DNA of 64,000 bases from Ignavibacteria bacterium (lineage in GTDB: Bacteria; Bacteroidota; Ignavibacteria; OLB7): contig JACKAE010000003.1 in NCBI GenBank assembly GCA_020635205.1, positions 620,001 to 684,000 on the forward strand, written 5' to 3'. The position numbers and the translations under genes were made by a program. The notes beneath the pieces were generated by a model. That model saw only the letters and a list, made by a program, of their open reading frames with translations, was not told where the DNA came from and ran no database searches. Below are positions 53,619 to 63,484 of this stretch, in pieces (position 1 is the first letter of the stretch; the number at the start of each line of letters is the position of its first letter).

Positions 53619-55661
53619 ATGTCATGTATCTCCGCACATATTCACCGTTGTCTCATCATCCTACTCCTCGTTGGATTGCCATCAACGGTTCTCGCACAAG
53701 ATGCGGACAAGCATCCACTCCCTCCACGCAAACTGGAGAAGGTGACGTTCCGGGCTGGAGTGTACGGAGCATTCGCCTACAACATCCACAAGACTGAAGC
53801 GAACGTTTTTCTTGGGGGAGCCGACTGTGGTGCATTCGGCGATGGGGATGGGAAAGGATTTACTGTCGGTGGGTTTGCAGAGATACCAGTACTGGAGAAA
53901 TTGCTCGACCTTTACGCCTCTGTTGGATATGCTGCCCGGGGTGGAACACTCGGCGAAACAGTTGTTGGCGGGTTACCAATCCTCGACCCAATCACCGAAG
54001 AGTACACAACGTTAGAACGTCGCCACTCCTACACCGCTTCGCTGAATTACTTGCGAACCGAGTTTGGCGTCCGCTTTACCTTCCCCTGGTTTCCCCTCTA
54101 CATCCGCGGAACCGCTGCAATTGATTTTCCTCAGGGAACAACATTTGAACAGAAGGAGGAGATTATATCACCGCAAGGCGTTGTCTACCCGGAGACAAAC
54201 ATCGCCGAACGAACAGTTGCCGCAGGTGATCTTCAGAACCCGGAGTCCCTCCTATCTGCGTCGGGAGCAATCGGCTACGATATTCCCCTCAGCACTCGAC
54301 TGAGCATTGCCCCCGAAGTCTCATACTACCATCCCTTCAACGATGTCGTGCTGAATCGCCCCTGGACGATTACCTCAATTCAGGGTGGAGCGGCACTCCG
54401 CTGGAGCTTCGGACCACTTGAAAAACTACCCGATCCACCGCGACCACCAGCACTGGAGCCGGTTGAACCACCGAGCTTCACTCTGCCAACGCCACCAGTG
54501 GCCAACCTCAACGTCTCCTCACCGAAGCAACTTTCGGTTGTTAAGACAATTGTGACTGAGACGTTCCCGATCCTCCCCTACGTCTTCTTCGACAGTGGGA
54601 GCGGCCAGATACCGGGACGCTACAAACAGCTTCGGGCAAATCAGATAGAGAGTTTTGATGAAGAGGCGATCTCATGGCGTTCACTCGAAGCCTACCACGA
54701 CCTACTGAATATCGTTGGGCAACGAATGCGAAGTGACGACGGGATAAAGATTACCCTGAACGGTACAACCGATGGTCGTGAGGCAAGCACCGCAACAGAA
54801 CTAACTACCCTTGCGAAAGGTCGAGCCGAATCGATTAAGGAGTATCTGACGAAGACTTGGAACATCGATCCGAAGCGGATAACAGTCACCACAAGCAGCA
54901 GACCACAGTTCCCTTCCAGCGAAGAGTATGGAGAAGGGTTTGAGGAGAACAGACGAGTAGAGATTACCTCGAACAGCCCGGAGGCAATCAAGCCAATCAT
55001 CCACAAGCAGTTCAACGAATACTCCTATCAGCCCGACAAGTTCGAGATGCAAATGAGTGCGGAAGCACCAAGTGGCATCACAAGCTGGAACCTTCAGGTG
55101 AACTCAGGAACAAACGAAGTGATAAAGCAGGGGGGCGAAGGTCCTGTTCCACCAATCTTCCGCACCACAATCACGCAAGAGACTGCCGATAAGATTGCCT
55201 CTGGCATCTCAGGAGCAGGGGAACTTCGGGCAACCTTAACTGTACGCGAGAGAAATGGAGAGACCGCAACCGAAGAGGTTGGTATTCCGACAAACGTTGA
55301 GTTAAATCCATTCGAGGTCAGTCGGCTCAGCCTGATTGTCTTCGACTTCGACAAATCGGAGATTACACCCGGAAACCGCACCATGGTCAAGTCGTTTGTT
55401 GCCGACGCCCTCAAGGATGGATCAACGATGACCATAACCGGCTCCACCGACCGACTTGGCGAACTCGAACACAACAAAGAACTCTCGCAAGCCCGCGCCG
55501 AAACCGTGAAGAGCATCATCGCCGCAAACGCCCCGGAGGCAACCATCACAACCGTAGAGGGTGTAGGCCCAAAACTCCGCTACGACAATAGTCTACCGGA
55601 GGGTAGATATTACTGTAGAACAGTGACAGTGGAGGTGAAGACGCCGATTGGAGGGGAGTAG
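53619..55661 (+). CDS. OmpA-family outer-membrane protein with two OmpA-like domains
   Basis: About 680 residues from ATG 53619 (an in-frame TTG at 53610 is the alternative). After a signal peptide ending TVLAQ, residues about 30-275 look like an outer-membrane beta-barrel: alternating strands with aromatic ends such as DLYASVGYAARGGTLG, LRTEFGVRFTFPWFPLYI and IQGGAALRWSFGP. A Pro-rich linker follows (PDPPRPPALEPVEPPSF). A first OmpA-like domain spans about 315-450 (YVFFDSGSGQIPG...GTTDGREAS...ENRRVEI). The second is at about 570-675 (LIVFDFDKSEITPGNRTMVK, GSTDRLGELEHNKELSQARA), where the usual NRRV is replaced by RTVTVEV. It anchors the outer membrane to peptidoglycan. Confidence 0.9.
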   Translation: MSCISAHIHRCLIILLLVGLPSTVLAQDADKHPLPPRKLEKVTFRAGVYGAFAYNIHKTEANVFLGGADCGAFGDGDGKGFTVGGFAEIPVLEKLLDLYASVGYAARGGTLGETVVGGLPILDPITEEYTTLERRHSYTASLNYLRTEFGVRFTFPWFPLYIRGTAAIDFPQGTTFEQKEEIISPQGVVYPETNIAERTVAAGDLQNPESLLSASGAIGYDIPLSTRLSIAPEVSYYHPFNDVVLNRPWTITSIQGGAALRWSFGPLEKLPDPPRPPALEPVEPPSFTLPTPPVANLNVSSPKQLSVVKTIVTETFPILPYVFFDSGSGQIPGRYKQLRANQIESFDEEAISWRSLEAYHDLLNIVGQRMRSDDGIKITLNGTTDGREASTATELTTLAKGRAESIKEYLTKTWNIDPKRITVTTSSRPQFPSSEEYGEGFEENRRVEITSNSPEAIKPIIHKQFNEYSYQPDKFEMQMSAEAPSGITSWNLQVNSGTNEVIKQGGEGPVPPIFRTTITQETADKIASGISGAGELRATLTVRERNGETATEEVGIPTNVELNPFEVSRLSLIVFDFDKSEITPGNRTMVKSFVADALKDGSTMTITGSTDRLGELEHNKELSQARAETVKSIIAANAPEATITTVEGVGPKLRYDNSLPEGRYYCRTVTVEVKTPIGGE

Positions 55662-55789
55662 GAATTTCATTGAGATCATTCATGTAGAGGTTTCGGTGAA
55701 TGCCTCCACGCTCTTTACTCAGGTAGACTCATCACTACTGTATTTGTGCAGTAAGCGGTTTAGTTCTTCTACTGGGTGTAAGTGAACAC

Positions 55790-56233
55790 TTAGGTTGCTA
55801 ATCCACCAGTTCTTGCTCTCTCTTCTTTTTTCTTCTCGCGGCTTACTATCTCGTCGATGACGATAAAGAAGAGAATCGGAGCAAGTGCGGCCCCAAACAG
55901 AGATCCATTATGAGGCTGAAGATCTTGAACGGGAAGAGCGAAAGCAACCAGGGAAATCAAGGTAATGAACGAACAGAGTATCAAATCCAAAACTATCAAG
56001 AGGAACCGGAATCGATGTAGTGAAGGCAATTGAAAGGAAAGTGTCAATAAGACTAAAACAATAGAGGGTATAGCGAGCATTTCATCGTTGATCACATAAT
56101 GATTAGTCCAAACTAAGGGATCATCTTCAGTAGGTTCTCCTGCTGCAATCGGGAGGCATAGGAAGAAGAGAATGGCGAAGTCGAGTAAAACAATCAGTTT
56201 GTTTTGTTTGATGTATTGCCAAACGTTATTCAT
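55790..56233 (-). CDS. Small integral membrane protein (147 aa)
   Basis: Not recognised. About four membrane helices are visible: near residues 12-30 (KLIVLLDFAILFFLCLPIAA), 50-68 (LAIPSIVLVLLTLSFQ), 76-97 (FRFLLIVLDLILCSFITLIS) and 110-128 (SLFGAALAPILFFIVID). The loop after helix 1 is acidic (GEPTEDDPLVWTNHYVIND), and the C-terminus is a charged cytoplasmic tail (VSREKKKEERARTGG). It converges with the ompA-like gene. No operon partner. Confidence 0.65.
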   Translation of the reverse strand: MNNVWQYIKQNKLIVLLDFAILFFLCLPIAAGEPTEDDPLVWTNHYVINDEMLAIPSIVLVLLTLSFQLPSLHRFRFLLIVLDLILCSFITLISLVAFALPVQDLQPHNGSLFGAALAPILFFIVIDEIVSREKKKEERARTGGLAT

Positions 56234-56639
56234 CGGGAAAGCACCTCGCTCAGGATAGATTCGATACTACTGAAGAATCAGATAGTAAGGGGATGTTGCA
56301 TTGCCCTGCTGCCAATCTTCGTTGTGCCACACATCAGATGCACTGTCATCAGCCACCAACAAGGTAAGTTCCCTCGATCTGATCGAGAAGCTCCTTGAAG
56401 ACTGCCACATTCCTTGAAGAGAACATAGCTGATATACGTTTCGAGACCGTATAACTTACCAAAGTTCTCGTCCTTAGATTAGGCGAAGCGTATGAATTTG
56501 TTGGCAGAGAGAAGGTGAAACGATTTTGTCCCCCTTTTTTTGATTCCTCAACACCCTAACATTAACTTTACACCACCATCACGTGTACTTGTTTTCAGGC
56601 TTATCTACGATGAAATACCATTAAACAACAAATAGAGCT
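56234..56639. other. Divergent intergenic spacer
   Basis: 406 bp between a minus-strand membrane-protein gene and the plus-strand BNR-type protein gene. No gene or convincing repeat is seen. Promoters in both directions are expected, but I cannot place them. Confidence 0.4.
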
Positions 56640-59048
56640 ATGATTACCACCTCTACCTTCCACTTGCGTCTGCTGCCCGCCTTGTTTTGGCTGGCCTTCT
56701 CTTTTCCTGTTGCTGCAATCTCGCAGACCCAACTCTTCTTTGAATTAGCTTCCGACGGAATCGATCGCGCCCAACTCTACAGCTTTGAGGAGACTTCCGA
56801 GGGTGATCTTCTGGCCGGTACTGGAAATGGTATCTGGCGATTCTACACAGGAACAAATCGTTGGGAGCCGACAGGATTTACTCGCGAGACATACGTAATC
56901 AAACGCCTCGCTTCAGGTAGTCTGCTGGCAGGAACAGATCGGGGAATATATCGCAGTACTGACAACGGGAAGACTTGGCTTCAACGCTTTAACATTCCGG
57001 GGACAGGAGACTTTGGAGTGATGGAGGATGGAACGATTGTCGCAGTTGATAGAACTGGAAGTAGTGGGGGCAGAAATTTCTACTATCGTTCGACAGATAA
57101 TGGTGGCTCGTGGGAGAACGTTGAGGTCCGCTTCGGGACTGGGAAGGGAACAAACGTTGTCGGAATTGGCAACTATCTCTTTTCTGGCTCTTTAAATGGG
57201 GTGAAGATTTCCTATAACAAGGGAGACTTGTGGGAGACAACAAACCTGACTGAGCCGGTAACCGCGCTGGTTGTGACAAGCAATGGCGTTTTGGTTGCGG
57301 CAGCCGGAAATGAGATTGGGCAAAACCGTATCTACGAGTCGAGTGATACTGGAAGAACGTGGCGTTTTGCCGACTCGCTCCCGGTCAGCATTGAACCGAT
57401 TCGGGGAAGTATCACCGGGATAAGTGCCGGAAAATCTGGTGAGTACTACGTGTCGGTTGAAGAGAGAACGAAAGAGGGGGAGTCGGAGAGTTGGAATGGA
57501 ATCTGGCGGAGAGAACCGGGGAAAACATCGTGGGGGCGCGTAGCTCTGCTGCCGGGAAGTATGAACTTTAGACTTTCTACCCCTTGGATTAGTTCTGGAT
57601 TCGAGGCAATGATTTCTAACGGGGATGGGAAGGGGTGGACGAAGAGCAGTGTTGGACTGCACAACTTTGCTGTCAACCATTTAATGTCTGCTCCTGACGG
57701 AACGATCTACGCGTTAGTCCCAGAACGGATTCAAGCAAATTGGCCGAACTCACCTCTGGTGAAACACTCCTTATTCCGCTCTACTTCCGATGCCTCGGCT
57801 TGGGAGATGGTGACCGACAACCTGTCGGGCGAGGCTCTCTTAATCGATGAGTTCGGTAATATCTATGCTCAACGGGATACTGTAGTTGAGGTCCCCACCT
57901 CGCAAGGAGTGAGCGAAGTTCCAGGATATGTTGTGATAACTTCGCACAACCGTGGTGAAGGTTGGGAGCGGCTTGGGACTGGCTTGCTGCGAAGTATTCA
58001 CTTAGAGAACTCTGGAGGGATTGCAGTAAGAGTCAGCAAAGAGTTGGGATTAGGTTTTGATATTCTCTACTCCAGTGACTCAGGAAGGACATGGCAGAAC
58101 CTCCGCAAACCAAAGACTCCCTGGGAATCTTCAACACTCAATGGGACATCGGCTCTCCCGATTGCCGGTGGCAGACTTCTTCTGACGGTAGCTCAAGATG
58201 ATGAAAGTACGCAGGAAGATGAGCGAGGTCTCTATCGAATCACTTTCAACCCTGCAATTAATGTGGAACAGCTCTCCGATAGCTTGATCGCCGATGATCT
58301 GTTGCGGCTACCGAATAACGACCTTCTCGCCGCCGCTCGCACACTCACAAAACGACCAGATCCTCTCACTGATTTGTTGCACGACCCGGGAGTTTATCGT
58401 TCTACCGATGGTGGCGAGAGTTGGGAGATTGATTACTTAGGGAATGCCGGAACAATGTTCGTAGATCTCGAGGAGGAACTGATCTTCCTCTCCCCTCTCT
58501 TCAGCAAAGATGGTGGTGAGAATTGGAAGAACATCTCACCCACTTACCAGAAATTTGTGCAGACAAATGAGGGAGCAGTTTACGGATATAATCCGGGGTT
58601 GAACTTTCAACTTCTCGACGTAGAGAATGGACTCTGGAGGCCAGTACTGACAACAGGTTTTTCAAGTTCGCTGATAAGTGCCACCTCGACATCGGCTACA
58701 GATGATCTCTTCGTTGGCACAAGTGTAGAGGGTATATACCGCTCAACGATACGGTCAAGCTCAGTCGAGCAGAAGGATGTTGGTCGAGCAAGTGCCCTTA
58801 CCATACGTGTACGGCTTGCTCCAAATAGAGAGGCTGCTTCGGTTACCTTCACAACCGAAGAGGCTGGAGAAGTAGAACTGACAGTGCACGACATGTTGGG
58901 GCGAGAGGGCGCGACGCTCCTTGATGAGTACCAGAGTGCAGGGAACCACCAGATAGAGATTCCGCTTAGCAACCTTCCCCGTGGGAACTACCTCATCTCT
59001 GTGCGAACAATCTATAGCGTAACCTCAACGATTATTTCTCTTCCGTAG
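56640..59048 (+). CDS. BNR-repeat (sialidase-like propeller) protein with T9SS sorting domain
   Basis: 802 residues. The signal peptide ends near AAISQ (residue 29). BNR/Asp-box-like repeats recur across about 55-660: IYRSTDNGKTWLQRF, YRSTDNGGSWENVEV, IYESSDTGRTWRFAD, LYSSDSGRTWQNLRK, VYRSTDGGESWEIDY. They suggest one or two beta-propellers of the VPS10/sialidase type; catalytic sialidase residues (an arginine triad) are not evident. The C-terminal ~80 residues (VRLAPNREAASVTFTTEEAG, then PLSNLPRGNYLISVRTI) form a T9SS sorting domain. Exported surface protein of unknown ligand. A strong terminator follows. Confidence 0.87.
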   Translation: MITTSTFHLRLLPALFWLAFSFPVAAISQTQLFFELASDGIDRAQLYSFEETSEGDLLAGTGNGIWRFYTGTNRWEPTGFTRETYVIKRLASGSLLAGTDRGIYRSTDNGKTWLQRFNIPGTGDFGVMEDGTIVAVDRTGSSGGRNFYYRSTDNGGSWENVEVRFGTGKGTNVVGIGNYLFSGSLNGVKISYNKGDLWETTNLTEPVTALVVTSNGVLVAAAGNEIGQNRIYESSDTGRTWRFADSLPVSIEPIRGSITGISAGKSGEYYVSVEERTKEGESESWNGIWRREPGKTSWGRVALLPGSMNFRLSTPWISSGFEAMISNGDGKGWTKSSVGLHNFAVNHLMSAPDGTIYALVPERIQANWPNSPLVKHSLFRSTSDASAWEMVTDNLSGEALLIDEFGNIYAQRDTVVEVPTSQGVSEVPGYVVITSHNRGEGWERLGTGLLRSIHLENSGGIAVRVSKELGLGFDILYSSDSGRTWQNLRKPKTPWESSTLNGTSALPIAGGRLLLTVAQDDESTQEDERGLYRITFNPAINVEQLSDSLIADDLLRLPNNDLLAAARTLTKRPDPLTDLLHDPGVYRSTDGGESWEIDYLGNAGTMFVDLEEELIFLSPLFSKDGGENWKNISPTYQKFVQTNEGAVYGYNPGLNFQLLDVENGLWRPVLTTGFSSSLISATSTSATDDLFVGTSVEGIYRSTIRSSSVEQKDVGRASALTIRVRLAPNREAASVTFTTEEAGEVELTVHDMLGREGATLLDEYQSAGNHQIEIPLSNLPRGNYLISVRTIYSVTSTIISLP

Positions 59049-59096
59049 CGAGAAAAGTATAGGCCTCCTCTTGACTTCTTCTCCGCAATCAGTTAT

Positions 59097-59141
59097 AGTG
59101 TGAGAGACTGGATCGCAACCGGTCTCTCACACTTTTCTTTT
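59097..59141 (+). terminator. Rho-independent terminator after the BNR-type gene
   Basis: AGTGTGAGAGAC pairs with GTCTCTCACACT (12-bp stem, 13-nt loop), followed by TTTCTTTTC. It begins 48 bp after the stop at 59048. Confidence 0.85.
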
Positions 59142-59202
59142 CATCACTATTCTAAATCTAAAAATCATTTATTCTGTGCTGGAGATTCTTCGATGTCGGC
59201 GC

Positions 59203-60249
59203 ATGGTTGATAGGGGAGCACTCTTTGCAGTTACTCTACTCGTCACCTGCATAATCTCCAGTTGTGGTTCCAAACGGGAGAAGGTGAACCACGCATTCTA
59301 TGAGTGGCGTTCGGAGGTCTCCTACTCGCCGACCGATCTTGCACTGTTCGACTCGCTGAAGGTTGACAAACTCTACGTTCGCTTCTTCGACGTGCAGTGG
59401 CACGAAGGGAATGCGCAACCCTATCCAGAATCAATTGCACGCTTTCGCACGAAGCTGCCGAAGGGTGTGGAGATTGTTCCGACAGTCTACGTAACAGTAG
59501 AGCTAATGCGGCGAGCAACTGAGAGATTTTCGTTAGAAGAGCTTGCCGAGAAAATTGTGGGAAAGATTGAGTCGATGTCTGAAGGTGCGAACATCTCGCT
59601 CGATTCGATTCGTGAGATTCAACTCGACTGCGACTGGACGGCATCGACGCGGTGGGCATACTTCGAGTTACTCAGAGACGTGAAGAAGCGAAAGCCGGAG
59701 TGGATTCTCTCCTCTACAATTCGCCTCCACCAAATCAAGTATCGCGTGGAGACTGGAATCCCTCCCGTTGATCGCGGGATGGTAATGGCGTACAACGTAG
59801 GTCAGGTTACGGCAATTGATGAGGAGAACTCGATCTTCACAGAAGATGAGGTGGCAAGGTATCTCGGCCCTCTCGACGAGTACCCCCTTCCACTCGATGC
59901 TGCCCTCCCAATCTTCTCTTGGGGCGTCCGGTTTCACTACGACCGATTCGCCGCGATTATTGATAACATCGGGGTGGAGGAAATGGCTAACCGCTCTGAG
60001 TTTCGAAAAGTTGGTGAGAACCTGTGGCAGGCCGGGGTGAACACGGAGCTTCGTGGAAAACCGATTTTCGCCGGAGACATCATCCGAATCGAAGAGCCGA
60101 AGAGAGAGGACGTACTATCAATTGCACAAGAGATTTCTGGAGCGATTGACCAATCGGAGATCACACTCTCACTCTATCGTTTCGACCCAGCAATCATCAG
60201 GCGAAGTACGTTCGATTATCTTGAGAGCCTTTATCGAGCATTCGAGTAG
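59203..60249 (+). CDS. Uncharacterised lipoprotein, TIM-barrel-like (348 aa)
   Basis: The start is taken as ATG 59203 (an in-frame GTG lies at 59176). The lipobox is ISSC with Cys21. The body opens with HAFYEWRSEVSYSPTDLALF and DKLYVRFFDVQW, continues with IREIQLDCDWTASTRWAYFE and ILSSTIRLHQIKYR, then GMVMAYNVG, and ends with LPIFSWGVRFHYD. The alternating strand-helix pattern with acidic strand ends suggests a glycoside-hydrolase-like barrel, but this is an impression and no catalytic pair is assigned. It is followed after 98 bp by an 862-residue exported protein in the same direction; I read the two as one unit. Confidence 0.7.
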   Translation: MVDRGALFAVTLLVTCIISSCGSKREKVNHAFYEWRSEVSYSPTDLALFDSLKVDKLYVRFFDVQWHEGNAQPYPESIARFRTKLPKGVEIVPTVYVTVELMRRATERFSLEELAEKIVGKIESMSEGANISLDSIREIQLDCDWTASTRWAYFELLRDVKKRKPEWILSSTIRLHQIKYRVETGIPPVDRGMVMAYNVGQVTAIDEENSIFTEDEVARYLGPLDEYPLPLDAALPIFSWGVRFHYDRFAAIIDNIGVEEMANRSEFRKVGENLWQAGVNTELRGKPIFAGDIIRIEEPKREDVLSIAQEISGAIDQSEITLSLYRFDPAIIRRSTFDYLESLYRAFE

Positions 60250-60280
60250 TCTTGAACTTGTAGAGTTTTTCTCCCTTCGC

Positions 60281-60296
60281 ATCCGCCGCGGCGGAT
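60281..60296. repeat. 16-bp palindrome between paired genes
   Basis: ATCCGCCG|CGGCGGAT, perfect. The near-identical ATCCGCCACGGCGGAT is found at 12652-12667 in the repeat cluster left of the mobile region, so this may be a minimal copy of a dispersed repeat. Confidence 0.55.
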
Positions 60297-60347
60297 TGCG
60301 CCTTTGCGTGAGAGTTTTATTCAACTACGACAACATATCAGAAGATC

Positions 60348-62936
60348 ATGATCCGCTACCTGACAGCATTTATACTCGCACTCGCGACGTTGATTGGTGA
60401 GTCCTACTGGGCCTATACCTGTGGGCCAGGCTATGACTACGAACGTTATCGTATCTCCTACGTCGATCCTGACCTTCTCTCGGATAGCATCTACCAATCT
60501 TTCTACCGTACGCTGCTGCAAGGGCACCAGGCAGGAGATTACTACTGGGATCGACCACACGAAGAGTTTCGTGGTGCCGACTGGTTGGAGACCCAAGACC
60601 GGGAGAACGTGGCCGACTGGATGCGATACTTCGACGGAAAGGTTACGCAAGAATCTGTTTACGACATAGTATATAGAGTCGGTACGAACCTTCTCGATTC
60701 GATGCGCCAAACCATCGAGAGAGGAGAGCGCATTACGTCGACAGATACTATTCGCGATGGGCAGTATGATTGGGAAGGCCCCGACACGCTCCACCTTACA
60801 TCGGTAGTAACGGCAATCAACGCCCGCCGAGATGCCGACCTCCTTACCTACCTCCTCTACGCCAATGCCTGTAGCCCTCACGCATTGTCGGGAGGTGCGT
60901 GGGAGTCGGTGAAGCCAGGTGTTCCTACCATAAAGAAGCTGATTGAGGAGGGAATTCAACTTCACAACACCACCCCCTCCAACTTTCTAAAGCTCCGCTA
61001 CGGATTCCAAGTCGTCCGGCTTGCCCGCTATGCAGGAGAGTACGACCGCGTAGAATCTCTCTACAATCAATATATCGTGCCGAACCGAACACAAAGTCCG
61101 ATTCGCTACTGGGGACTCGGACACGTTGCCGGTGCAGTTCGCCTTGAGGGAGATACGCCACGTTCAAACTATCTCTTCTCCAATGTCTTCGACAGTTGCG
61201 AGGGAAACCGTGAGATTGCACTCCGAGATTTCAGAGTGAAGAGTCAGGAAGATTGGCGAAGTGTTTACAGCATGGCAAAGAGCGACCACGAGCGATCACG
61301 ACTCTGGTTGATGCTTGGATTGAGGAGTCAACGCCTCGACTTCAACTACATGCGCGAGATGTACAAGCTGGAACCTTCCTCCCCACAACTTGCGATGGCA
61401 CTTCTCCGCGAGCTCCACAGAATTGAAAGTTATCTCTACGATAATATCGAGACACGAGACCTGAAGGTAAAACAACGTGGCTTCTTCATATACAATGATA
61501 AGTATAATCCAGAGACAGAGACTTGGAGTGAGTATCAAACAAACGTTGAGGTTGATTGGGGAGTAGTTGAGGTTAATTGGGGAGTAGATTATAGTCGCCA
61601 CATTAGCTCGGCAAATAACTGGGACACTCTCTATTTTTATGAAAGAGAGAATGAACCTCAACTTGTGGAAAAGCTCACCGGCAGAGAATACGTACAGCAG
61701 TTTAGACGATTCGTGTTAGAGGTTGCGAAGGAAGCAAACGTGCTGGAGCCGGGACTCTGGTACATGGTTGCAGGATACATCGACATGTTGGATGGAGACT
61801 ACGACTTAGCCGACGAATGTTTGGAAGAAGCAAAGGAGAAGGTTGTTGGCAACTACGATCTGAAGCACCAAATACAGCTTCTCGAGTATCTACGGCAGGC
61901 GAAGAGCAAAGGTGGAATCAGTGGTAACCTCGAATCGCACATTGCTGAATCACTTCAGTGGCTGCGCCAGAAGCAGGGGAAGAATCACCACACAAAGTAC
62001 GATAAAGTGATGGCCGCTCTCGGTCGGCAATACCTGATCCAAGGGGATGTACCGAAAGCAATAGTAGCCTTTGCAACAGCACACGACGAAGTTGCCCGAA
62101 ACATGCTGCTGGATGTCTACGCAACAACTGATGACTTGAAGAGCCTCGAAGAGATTGTTGCTTCTGGGAAGATGCCTCCTGATCTTCCATTCGATTCACT
62201 CGGCCTCTCTGCCCAAGAGATTCGAGACATCAGGGGAACACGCCTGATGCGTGAGGGGAAATATCGAGAGGCTGAACAACTCTTCACTTCACTCCCCAAC
62301 TCCTATTGGAACGACAGCACGCGACAGGAGACAGTCTGTTTTCTCTTCACGACCAACTACCAAGTCGTCGACACAAACTTGCCGAACTTTGTTGTGCAAG
62401 GAACCGACGAGACATCTGCGCGGATGAACAAGCGAGAGTTTGCAACCACGTTAGTTGCTCTACTCGATCAAGCTGAATCTGGAAAGGGAAGCGACTCGGC
62501 CTACCTGCAAGTAGCCAACCTTCTCTATAACACTCCCTACTGGGGGTACTCTGGCGTTGCGTGGGATGGTGGTCTATTGGTTCTCTACCGATACTTCCAC
62601 TTTGGTCCAACCGCCTACCCCTTCAACATTCCCCGCGTAGGGGAACGAATGGAAGAAGCGGAGAAGTACTTTATGGAACTCTACGGTAGTCGAAGGCAGG
62701 CTCGCAGCTATTACGAGAAGGTGATGGAGCAGACGAAAGATCGCGAGCTTGCCGCCCACTGCGCCTACATGCTCGACCTGTGCGACAAGCAACCGCAGAC
62801 GAGCCTGCACCCGAGAACTGAGCCACATACACAGAAGCGCGAAGGATATGAACTGCTAATCTCAAAGTACCGAGATACCAAGTATGCGAGGGAAGTATTG
62901 AGCCAGTGTTCAGTCTATCGATACTTCCACATGTGA
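60348..62936 (+). CDS. Uncharacterised exported protein with TPR-like helices (862 aa)
   Basis: An N-terminal hydrophobic segment (residues about 5-22, LTAFILALATLIGESYWAY) is followed by CGPGYDYERY, a Cys-Gly-Pro start seen in a group of uncharacterised Bacteroidota and proteobacterial proteins. The body is helical with TPR-like repeats: AGEYDRVESLYNQYIV, DGDYDLADECLEEAKEKV, QGDVPKAIVAFATAHDEV, EGKYREAEQLFTSLP. A 21-bp tandem duplication at 61545-61586 adds VEVDWGV-VEVNWGV. It probably works with the preceding lipoprotein (98-bp gap). Periplasmic location is inferred; function unknown. Confidence 0.75.
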   Translation: MIRYLTAFILALATLIGESYWAYTCGPGYDYERYRISYVDPDLLSDSIYQSFYRTLLQGHQAGDYYWDRPHEEFRGADWLETQDRENVADWMRYFDGKVTQESVYDIVYRVGTNLLDSMRQTIERGERITSTDTIRDGQYDWEGPDTLHLTSVVTAINARRDADLLTYLLYANACSPHALSGGAWESVKPGVPTIKKLIEEGIQLHNTTPSNFLKLRYGFQVVRLARYAGEYDRVESLYNQYIVPNRTQSPIRYWGLGHVAGAVRLEGDTPRSNYLFSNVFDSCEGNREIALRDFRVKSQEDWRSVYSMAKSDHERSRLWLMLGLRSQRLDFNYMREMYKLEPSSPQLAMALLRELHRIESYLYDNIETRDLKVKQRGFFIYNDKYNPETETWSEYQTNVEVDWGVVEVNWGVDYSRHISSANNWDTLYFYERENEPQLVEKLTGREYVQQFRRFVLEVAKEANVLEPGLWYMVAGYIDMLDGDYDLADECLEEAKEKVVGNYDLKHQIQLLEYLRQAKSKGGISGNLESHIAESLQWLRQKQGKNHHTKYDKVMAALGRQYLIQGDVPKAIVAFATAHDEVARNMLLDVYATTDDLKSLEEIVASGKMPPDLPFDSLGLSAQEIRDIRGTRLMREGKYREAEQLFTSLPNSYWNDSTRQETVCFLFTTNYQVVDTNLPNFVVQGTDETSARMNKREFATTLVALLDQAESGKGSDSAYLQVANLLYNTPYWGYSGVAWDGGLLVLYRYFHFGPTAYPFNIPRVGERMEEAEKYFMELYGSRRQARSYYEKVMEQTKDRELAAHCAYMLDLCDKQPQTSLHPRTEPHTQKREGYELLISKYRDTKYAREVLSQCSVYRYFHM
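61545..61586 (+). repeat. 21-bp in-frame tandem duplication
   Basis: Two adjacent 21-bp units, GTTGAGGTT(G/A)ATTGGGGAGT plus A, that differ at one base, inside the 862-residue protein gene. They encode VEVDWGV and VEVNWGV. The near-identity suggests a recent slippage event. Confidence 0.85.
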
Positions 62937-63484
62937 TCGCGCAAAGGCACAAAGAAGGGTGAGAGAGAAGGTGAGAGGTTCTCTCCCACTCTTCTTTAGT
63001 TTGCCCCATCAACTTGACAGCATTGATAAATTTGAGAAGAGGGCTGTCAAGCTAATGCTAATGGCTGCCGAAGCATCTCACCCAACCTATAGAACAACGC
63101 TCTGGCGCAAGATCATCTGGAGTGATTTCCGGCTTCGCCCATCACTTTTGGAAGTCACCCCACCTACGAACCATCATTCCGATATACGAGAGTTTTATTG
63201 AACTCTTGTTATAGAAACGGCACGCGAGTATGCTATAGGGAAGCATTCACTTGGCGCTCCTGATAGTAATCCTCTTACGATCAACTCCTCGTGAAGCACC
63301 ACGGACAGACTTCAAATCTGAATCGCCGACTCTATAAGACTCAGAGATGTAGGTAGAAGACGAGTCAACTTCCGGATGAAGGAAGGGAATAATCCACTTG
63401 CCTACCGGAATCGTACTATGTTTGGCGGTGTAACCGCTGTATCTTCAGTAGACTTCGTTATTCTTCTTTTTGGGAGTAGAGAAC
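62937..63484. other. Intergenic spacer upstream of msrP
   Basis: No convincing gene is seen in 548 bp. The 25-mer at 63055-63079 (ATGCTAATGGCTGCCGAAGC, then ATCTC) matches 1278-1302 with two mismatches and is a dispersed repeat. GAGAGAAGGTGAGAGG with CTCTCCCACTCTTCTTT at about 62959-62996 may form a terminator-like hairpin for the 862-residue protein gene. Confidence 0.45.
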
